64,000 nt of DNA, from NCBI GenBank assembly GCA_002007465.1, contig LNAC01000001.1, positions 4,515,206-4,579,205 of the forward strand, read 5' to 3'. This stretch comes from Ailurus styani (lineage: Eukaryota > Chordata > Mammalia > Carnivora > Ailuridae). Within the stretch, counting starts at the first letter, position 1. Every line of letters begins with the position of its first letter. Positions 56,263-64,000 of this stretch are shown in pieces. The position numbers were made by a program, and so were the translations under genes. The notes beneath the pieces were generated by a model. The model searched no databases. It was given only the letters and a program-made list of their open reading frames with translations, and was not told the DNA's origin.

Positions 56263-58380
56263 TCCTTTTTCCAGGGAAAGATAGATTGTCTGTGCCCAAC
56301 GAAGAGCTAAGAAGCCCAGCTAGCCCAGAGGGACTGTGGAGGTGACACTGTCATATCTTATCACTCAGGTCACCTGGCTTATTCCAAAAAGCTGAGGGGA
56401 GGTGCTTATACATCAAGAATGACCAATCCTGATGACCAAGTTTAGTCTACATAATATCAAAGCAACTCGTTGATTTGTTTTTTTCCTACTGATTTGTCCC
56501 GACATTGGAATGTTTTGTAGACCTTATGGAAGACTCAGAGAAATGCTATCTTGGAATGAAAGACCAATGGACAGTCTACCTTCTGGCGCACTCTCATGGG
56601 ATTGTCTTCCCTGAATGGCTCCCTCTAAGAAGAACACTGCGCATCATTGTTTCATGGTTGTTACTCCTAAATGAGGTTCATACATACATACATGTGGTTC
56701 ACACATGAGGTTCTACATGATATCACATACCGCAGTCATACAAAGGGTTTTGAACTCTTGGTTGTAGTCAGTCGATCCAGGGGAGGGCACCTCTCACTGA
56801 AAGGTTGACGCCGTTAGATGAGTTCAGGGGAGCCCCACATCCAACTCTGTGAGGGAAGTATTTGCAAAGAGTGAGAGAAGACTGAGGCTCACGTGGAGAA
56901 TGAGGAAACCTGCCAGGACAGACACCCTCACTGAGGCTCCAACCACATTCCTAATTCAGTATCCTTCTCACACACTCCTTTATTCCTGAAGCTCATTCTT
57001 CAAAAGTGCTCCCGAACAACCCTCCCACTGCAGCCCATCAAAAGCCATTTGGAGTTCCTCAGAAGCAGGTGTTACTGATTTCCTGTGGTTCTTCCTGCCT
57101 CCAGAACATGAAGCCAAAAGTCTGGAGAGGCCCCTGTGCCTCTTGCGTTGGTGTCGCTCTTTCCAAGCACACACTTAGAGCAGTGTTTCAACTTGGAGTG
57201 AAAAACAGGAGAAGAAAAGGAAAAGAGAGTCTGCTGGGATCAAAGTTGCTTTGAAATGCACAGAGCACATCTCTCTGTGAACCAGAAACAATGAAGAAAT
57301 CCAACTGCCATGAGGGGTCGCTCCACCCTCAGAGGGGAAACTTCTTCCTCTGTTTTCAAGAAAATTTCCTTTTGAAGCGTGGAGCTAACTGAGGGTGATT
57401 TCTCCACTGGTCTACTTGCTTGGCTACTGCAATATTTCCGTTGGCCTCCTACTTAATGGCAGCTGCTTGGAGACACGGAATGCCTTTTCTCCTCTCCTTC
57501 CCTCCCTCCTTCTTTAACTCCTATGTAGTAGAAAAGGAACACACAGACCCTTGTACCTTAATAGATTACCGAGCGTCTTCCTTCACCAAGGATCTGATTG
57601 TCATGCAATAAGCCAAATGTTTTCCTTGATGCCTGGTAATATGAAAAATGTCTTATATGATTATGTCAGTATCCCAAGAAACCAGAATTATTACGTTTCA
57701 GTGTTTTGTAGTAGTGGCTTCTCCTGCATCAAATCCCCAAACCAATTATGTCACAGCCAAACAAACAAAATAACCCGCAAATACAGCTAACACACAGCCT
57801 AGAGGGCTGTGCCTACAGCTTCATAAGGGTTGGAATTTTGGATCTGATGCTCACAAAGAAATGCTGTAAGTGTCAACAGGATTGTGGTTAATAATAGTAC
57901 AATATATGCTTAGTTTACTTTGTGTAAATATTTTCTCAAACTTGAGTGCCATCCTAAAATTAAATGTGGAAAGCGAAACTTATGCACATAACTTAAGCAA
58001 AGAAAATTTAGCTGAAAGTAAATAGACATCCCACATAGCCACTCTACCATAAGAATTCAAAACCCTTATGATTTTTTACAATGTGCAGTCTAAATCTTAT
58101 AATTACTTTTCTTCTTTCCAGAAACTGGATACCTTACTATGGAGGAGAGGAGGGAAAGGGGAGCAAAATTAACTTTTCAAACCTATTTTTCTTAATTTTT
58201 GGTGTATTCTGTTCCATCTGTTCCAGATTCTTTCACCAAGCAGGAAGATTTTCTTTACTTTCATTATGTCAAATTATAGTTTGGAGACTCAAGAGCTTTT
58301 AGCAACATTTTTCAGCATAGTAAACATACCCAGATGAAGGAGTTTCCTAACAGTAAATTATTTTCCAAGCCATAGATTTA
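56263..58380. other. No feature recognised
   Basis: About 2.1 kb of apparently single-copy sequence. Short frames of 60-82 codons have no recognisable content. Confidence 0.45.
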
Positions 58381-58585
58381 AAAAATATATATTATTATTT
58401 ATAATTATATAGAATTATAATTAATTAGTATATTAAGTATTAATGTATTAATATAATTATATGATATGTTAACATAATTATACTATATATTAATATAATT
58501 ATTAATTATTATATGATTTTCTTCTTAAACCACATTTATATATAGTTTTATATATGTATATATCTATCTATAGATATAGATACAG
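58381..58585. repeat. Low-complexity AT-rich block
   Basis: About 200 bp almost free of G and C, built of TATTAATATAATTA-like motifs, ending in 'atatctatctatagatatag'. Confidence 0.9.
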
Positions 58586-59159
58586 GTATTACAAGGTGGC
58601 ATTAATCAGCAGGACCATGGGAAATGATGTCTTGTGATTTAGACCTAGAAGGAGCTCCAAGTAAAATGTGCCCCTTACCGTGCAGGGGCCTAATGTGGAT
58701 CCCCGAGTTTCTTCTTGAGCTGTGCTTCCATGGGAAGCAGAGGGGAGGAAAAAGCAGAGTGTTGACTACAGACAGCAAGGGAGGGCGGTTGCAAGACACT
58801 TAGCATCACAGCTGTGCCACAGACCCACATGACCCTCTAATTTGTTGGTGCAGTGTTTGTAGAGCGACTGAACCATTTGGCTTGAATGACATAAAACACA
58901 ATGTTCGTGTAAAAAATTACATGTCTTGTCATAGTTTATCCTGACCCTTGTGTGTGATGCTTGAGGTGTGCTATGCAGAGCACATCGCTCCATCATGGGC
59001 AGACAGGCAAGGTCACGGACCCTGGTGTCAGGACGAGAAACTGCAGTGTATCACAAGAAGATGGATAGCTAGGTCCCCCAAAAGAGAGACCTTAGTTTTG
59101 ATGCCAATGACAAGTACGGTGGTGTTGATGGCAGTGGTCCCATGTTGAGTATGATGTTG
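58586..59159. other. No feature recognised
   Basis: Single-copy sequence. A 66-codon plus-strand frame and 65- and 76-codon minus-strand frames are unrecognised. Confidence 0.45.
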
Positions 59160-59400
59160 AGACTAAAGGTGTTTTCTGAGTACTTATCGAGCATCAGGCC
59201 CGGTACTGGGATTTTATAGGTATTACCTCATTTAATCTTCAGAAAACCCTAAAAATAGTCACTGTTATCAAGGATGTTTTGCAGACTAGAGAACTAAATC
59301 CTAGAGAAATAACCAATGTGGCAGGCTGCCAGTTAGTCAATGCCAAGGCGGGATTGCCAGCTGGGGTCTCGATGCAGAGCCCACGACCCTAACAGGGATT
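59160..59400 (+). mobile_element. L2/MIR-type fragment
   Basis: 'gagtacttatcgagcatcag', 'tacctcatttaatcttcaga', 'gttttgcagactagagaact' and 'gtggcaggctgccagttagt' follow the L2/MIR3 order. Confidence 0.65.
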
Positions 59401-60649
59401 GGAAGGAATCCAGTACATTCCAATCCCACCCAATGATGCTCATTGATCTGAGGCCAGGAGCCCAGAGAGAGCTGTCTGCCCACACTCGGTTTGCAATGAC
59501 ATGGCTCTCTCTATTCCATAATTGAGGTAAGGTGTACTTTAACTGTCATCTTGCAAATGTCTGTCCCTCCTACCAGATACCACGTTCTGCTCCTGAAATG
59601 GTCACCTTCAAGACATTACAAATAAAATAATGATTTAACCTCCGAATGTTCTTCTAAAATATTGGACGTACCTTTAAAGTTAATTAGTTTTACAAGTTAC
59701 TAATAAAAATGTAACATCAACTGGAATGCTGGCCCATCACAAAGCCCTTCTGTGAACTGGAAGCTTCCAGGACATGCGGCCAACACATTCCGTGTACTCA
59801 GTGGTAAACTCATGTATCCCCCCCTCGAAATCTAATATGCTAATATCCTCTGTAAATCGGAAAACAAGACAATGCTAATCATGAGAACTCCCAGAGTTAG
59901 AGTACTCAAAAAGTACAGGTTGATAATTAGCTGTTTGTCCTCGGCTTATTCCTATGGGTCTCAGTTTCATCAATCGTAAAATGGAAATTGCAGTATCTTT
60001 CCTACTATGTCAATTCAGATATTGATGTGAACTCTGTCTGAGGAAAAAAAGGAAGAAAAAAGCCTTATCCAAAGGAAGTCATTGGTTTTTATGGTTCCAT
60101 CCACAAAATAAAACCAAAGAAATCTTAAAATCTCTTCCTCCTCTTCCTGCTCCTCTGGTAAATCACCCTTTCTCATGCTCATTGGCAGGAGTTTATAACA
60201 GAAGAAACCACTGCCTTCATTGTTCCTCACCACTCCCAATTTGCACACGGCAGACATTTAGCACATTTGAGATGGAGCGTAATTCAGAGCTTTCTCATAC
60301 CCACTCTGGCCCTGAGAGTGTTTTAGCAGTCACCCTGAAGCTGAGGGAAGGAAGTCTCCCACCTAAGAAGAAGATAACTTTATATTAATTTTGCTTGTTG
60401 AAAGCTTTATGTAATACTTCTAGTGAAACAGCACCCTGAGGCAGGTTCTTCGGGCAAATGAAATGCTATGACCAAGTTATTAGAGAACATCAAAGTTATG
60501 TAGTAGAAACCAAGACCTGGGAGGAAGGGCTGACATGTGGCTTCAGCAGAAATGAAGAACAACGGCCTGCCTTCAGTGGCGTCCACGCCACAGAGGCGTA
60601 CCCGGTGGGATAGAAATGCTTGAAGGCACGCTGCCAAAAACTCAGCTCA
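59401..60649. other. No feature recognised
   Basis: Apparently single-copy. A GAGGAAG-type purine stretch near 60130 (on the minus strand) explains an E-rich frame. Confidence 0.45.
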
Positions 60650-61070
60650 AAGCTGTTTAAATAAACGGGGATTTTATTGGTTCACATCGAGGGAAGGGCT
60701 GGGCTATGTCTTCAGGCATGACAGACTCCAGGGCCCCAGCCCTTGCCTTCAGAGCCTGGCCTCTCCCCACGCCCCCATATCACTTAGCATCATGTAAAGT
60801 CTTCCGTCCTCATGGTAAGATGGCTGCCAACAGCACAAGTCCTAAGGCCATGGAGGAAAGAGAGCTGTCCCTCCAGGCAGGCTCCACAAATGTCTACGCT
60901 TCATGTGCTGATCCCTGCAATCATTCCTGGAGGGGAACTAAGTGGCCTGACTGGTCATCACACTGGGACCACAGGGCCCAGTGTACTCGATTGTGAGTCC
61001 CCAAAGCACCATCTTCCATTACCGATATCAGCAGGGGCAATGCATACTCAGGGGTGACAAACAACCAGTT
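60650..61070. mobile_element. Probable old interspersed repeat
   Basis: 'ggattttattggttcacatc', 'gctatgtcttcaggcatgac', 'atggtaagatggctgccaac', 'gaggaaagagagctgtccct' and 'ggggaactaagtggcctgac' follow a known mammalian repeat order as I recall it. Family uncertain. Confidence 0.45.
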
Positions 61071-61799
61071 TCCACACCCCACAGCTGGAGAAAGCTTAAG
61101 GACCTCATGACCACGTCACTGCATGACACCCCTTTGATTTCAGAAGTGAAATCCAAATGCTGCACTTTGTGGTTAAAAACCAGGCATCCTCATGTCCCAG
61201 TGGAAAAGTCCATTTTATCAGCTCTGTCATGACCCATATTCCCGGCATTCTCAAATGTTATCTCTTGAAAACTGAAGGAAGTTGCCAATAAAAAGAACCT
61301 AAATTTCTTTTATTTTAATCGGCAGAGTTGTATGCTCCCTCCACAAGACAGCACTTATGTTATCATGACCCTGGTCTGAAGCGTTTGGATGGGGATTCGC
61401 ATCAAACCAGGGCCTGGAGCTGTGCTGAGTAACTGTTTAACCTGCATGTGGTGGTCAAAGGGGCATCTTGAAGTGACCCTTCCAAGCACAAAGCAAAGGT
61501 CTACCCCCAAAATTTGTTCCAACTCTTGAGCTCTGAGAAGCAAAATTCTAGTTCTTTCCCTGTTGCCAGTAATCAGCAATCCATGGCACCCTGCAACCCA
61601 GTCAAGAAAATGTTGCAGGGAGAATGCCTGGCATTTGTGTCTGGTGTTTAAAACTTCTTTTTAGCAGACAAGGAGCTAAGATTGAAGCCTCACTGCTTCG
61701 ATCTTGGACAAATAGCGGCCCAAGTTGAAAGTCTGGGTTAGGTTTCCAAAAGCCAGTGCAGTGCAGAGTACAGGGAAAATAGAGCCAAGATGCTCAGAG
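61071..61799. other. No feature recognised
   Basis: Single-copy sequence. Short frames only. Confidence 0.45.
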
Positions 61800-61915
61800 C
61801 TAGAAAGAACACAATTTAAACTGTGTCACAGATGAGGAAACTGAGCATAAATGGTGCAATTGCCTGGTCAAGGATCTGCAGCTAATTTGATGAATAAACA
61901 AGGTTGAAAAGGCCT
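61800..61915 (-). mobile_element. MIR fragment, antisense
   Basis: 'tcacagatgaggaaactgag' followed by 'tgcctggtcaaggatctgca' is the antisense MIR core. Confidence 0.75.
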
Positions 61916-61959
61916 ATCTGGGAGGGCACTGTAAGCGCTCACACGTAGAAAGCACTCAG

Positions 61960-62155
61960 TCAATGGAAACAGGGCTTGGAGTCTGGCACAGCTGGCTGGA
62001 GCCTTGGCTCCTCTGTGTTCTCGCTGGTGACCTTGGGAATTTAATTAATCACTCTATGCCTCATTGAGATAATACTACTGATGTCATCGTTCTGTTGCAA
62101 AGATTAAGAAATAACTTAGGCTAAATGCCTAACAAAATATTTGCCTACGTAAGCC
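61960..62155 (+). mobile_element. MIR element, sense
   Basis: 'gggcttggagtctggcacag', 'ctggtgaccttgggaattta', 'actctatgcctcattgagat' and 'ttgcaaagattaagaaataa' cover most of a MIR in sense. It is head-to-head with the antisense copy at 61800. Confidence 0.8.
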
Positions 62156-62458
62156 CTAAAAATGCACGATTATTCTGAAATTTTATTTTTTTAAAAAAGG
62201 AAAAAGAAAAAGAGAGAGGGAATAAATATCCCAAAGCTTTCATTTTTGGAAATCAAATAAACCTGAGAATTTTCTTCACATTCTTAGAGGGTAGGAAGGA
62301 CAAAAGATAAAAAGTGGAGAAAGATAGCAGAATGAGATTAAAATAGATCTGGCTGGCCTAAATAAAAATAAAGAAAGGAACAGTATTATTGCAGAAATTG
62401 AAAATGTTTTAGGAGCTGCCATGATCAGAATCGATCCTCTAGGAACCAGCTTAACATC
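62156..62458. other. No feature recognised
   Basis: A-rich, purine-biased sequence. Confidence 0.4.
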
Positions 62459-62467
62459 TGGGACAGA

Positions 62468-62676
62468 GGGGCACCTGGGGGGCTCAGTGGGTTAAGCCTC
62501 TGCCTTCGGCTCAGGTCATGATCTCAGGGTCCTGGGATCGAGCTCCGCATCGGGCTCTCTACTCAGCAGGGAGCCTGCTTCCCCCTCCCCCCTCTCCCTC
62601 TGCCTGCCTGTCTGCCTACTTGTGATCTCTCTCTCTCTGTCAAATAAATAAAATCTTTAAAAAAAAAAAAAACTTT
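62468..62676 (+). mobile_element. Young Can-SINE
   Basis: Starts gggggcacctggggggctca (the box-A region has ggggggc where siblings read gggtggc). Ends aaataaataaaatctt with an A14 tail. Short target-site duplications tgggacaga lie at 62459-62467 and 62677-62685. Confidence 0.95.
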
Positions 62677-62685
62677 TGGGACAGA

Positions 62686-63600
62686 ATGCAAAGTCACAGA
62701 TAGCATCGAGGCCAAAGACAAAGAAACAAAAGAATGACAGAGAAAATGATTGTACTGGACCACTGTATGAGCCTCCCAGATTCTGGGCTGCACCCATCAG
62801 GGCCACTTCAGAAGCCTCAGCTAGAGACGCTGCCCTCGCCCAGAGCAGAGAGGCTGGACCAGCAGCCGACACACACACCTGATCCCAGGCCCACCCTCAG
62901 CCATTGCTCCCAATGCCTCCGGGAGTGCATCAGTGTGCAACCCACCAGGACAAGAAGCCCCCAGCCCTCCCACCATTTCCAGGCTCAGAGGAAGCCTCAC
63001 ATGATGGGACAGGGCATACAGTCTCCTTGGCAGCTGCCTGGGGCCCCAGGGCAACACGGCCTAGGAGGATGGAGGAGTGAGTGCCCTGCTGGGTAAACGT
63101 CAGTGAAAAGGAGCAAGTAGGCAAATTTGACCAAAGGCTTGGTCGACCCATGATTGGTACCTCCATCTCCTCTCCGATGACCTGTTCCAAGACCCAATGG
63201 GTCCTGTCGCCACAGATACCAGCTGTGTTTTCTGATGCGCTATGATCAGCTCATGGTGCACAACTTTGTGTTTGCTTTTCCTCCTTCTTTGCCTCACCTC
63301 CATTCGACTTTCATCCTTGCTGTCCTGGGGTTGCTCTCGAAACAAGGGGTTGCCGTGAAGTTTTGCCTATTTTCTGTGTCCTGGGGAATTCGGACTGAGA
63401 CAGTGACCAAAACGTGATTGGCATTGCAGACGATGTGCATACTGGGTTCTACGAGCTGCAGAATTAAACAACATAAAAATGTAAGAAAAGAGAACTTTCG
63501 AAGAAGCGCCATAATCCCCCAAATTAATAGAGAATGGTAAATACTGAGATTTATCCTGGTAACACTACTGAACTTTAAAGAAACTGGAAGACTTACAAAC
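62686..63600. other. No gene recognised
   Basis: GC-richer part at 62760-63200 with frames of 66-120 codons on both strands and no recognisable domain. The end of the part around 63390 ('gaattcggactgagacagtg') could belong to an old LTR-type repeat, but I cannot support it. Confidence 0.4.
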
Positions 63601-63900
63601 ATTCAATAAGAAAGAGGTAACTTACCAGCAAAACTTTGAAGACTGGCTAGGACTTACCAACAACATAGGATTCCAGGAAAAAAATGGAGCAATCAAATGT
63701 CTACAGAATTTTGACAGGAAAAAAAAAATGCTAACCTCAAAACACTATACCCAACACACTGTTACTTGTACAAGAAGTCAACAGAAGGACATTCTCGATA
63801 TGCAAAGAGGATTGAAATACCTTTATGAAAATACACTTGAGTATCTACAATCTAACTCAGCAAGAGATGAGGTCCTGGATCAAAGATTTAAATAAAACCT
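63601..63900 (+). mobile_element. Possible ancient L1M 5'-region relic
   Basis: 'aacactatacccaacacact', 'gaaggacattctcgatatgc' and 'aagagattgagg'-type purine-rich text resemble the ORF1-end region of old L1M elements, as at 1990-3190. Weak. Confidence 0.35.
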
Positions 63901-64000
63901 TAAAACCTTTCATTATCTTGGAATGGGGACATTTTCTTTCCTGTAAACCAATAGCCTGAAACTGTGAAGGAGAAAAATGAAGGACACTTAGAAGCTAAAA

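Noticed and set aside
1..64000. Endogenous retrovirus with gag/pol/env
   Set aside because: No primer-binding site, RT with retroviral motifs, or paired LTRs seen. All RT-like sequence is L1 ORF2.
1..64000. tRNA genes
   Set aside because: All A/B-box-like sequences found lie in Can-SINE heads, with degraded tRNA structure.

Overview
The window is vertebrate nuclear DNA from a carnivore. About fifteen tRNA-Lys-derived Can-SINEs are scattered through it. The younger ones carry the tail arrangement gcctacttgtgatctctc followed by TC repeats and gtcaaataaataaataaaatc, which I associate with mustelids (ferret, mink, otter, marten). That assignment is inference from repeat sequence. Nothing bacterial, viral or organellar is visible, and no operon-type gene organisation exists here.

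The window reads as a gene-poor, repeat-rich intergenic or intronic region. Most open frames are chance frames, L1 remnants or translated tandem repeat. The best protein-coding signal is one 193-nt candidate exon on the minus strand (35370-35562). It is open throughout, has a good 3' splice site and a usable 5' splice site, and its protein composition does not look random. I could not name the protein and found no partner exon.

Layout. 1-7.5 kb: an edge-truncated Can-SINE, MIR, an LINE-2-like block and a 5'-inverted (twin-primed) L1 at about 5374-6870. 7.5-13.1 kb: ancient L1 pieces, an antisense L1 3' end and an old LTR-like repeat. 13.8-14.9 kb: a CpG island broken by a 100-N gap, with a perfect plus-strand splice-donor consensus; this is the best promoter candidate. 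16-23.8 kb: layered L1s of several ages with younger SINEs inserted in them. 26.8-29.0 kb: a 2.2-kb minisatellite built from a roughly 25-bp monomer, 50-bp dimers and higher-order blocks of 166 and about 206 bp. 30.4-34.2 kb: MER5A, more Can-SINEs and two single-N positions with local assembly trouble. 35-39 kb: the candidate exon, MIR pieces and apparently single-copy sequence. 40-42.5 kb: SINE, Tigger-like DNA transposon and ancient L1. 47.7-50.3 kb: the youngest L1, again twin-primed, with recognisable target-site duplications. 50.7-64 kb: SINEs, MIR/L2 relics, microsatellites and mostly single-copy sequence.

No genes can be seen working together. The biology here is retrotransposition, tandem-repeat turnover, one candidate promoter island and one candidate exon. 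Repeat family names come from memory of consensus sequences and were not checked with a search.
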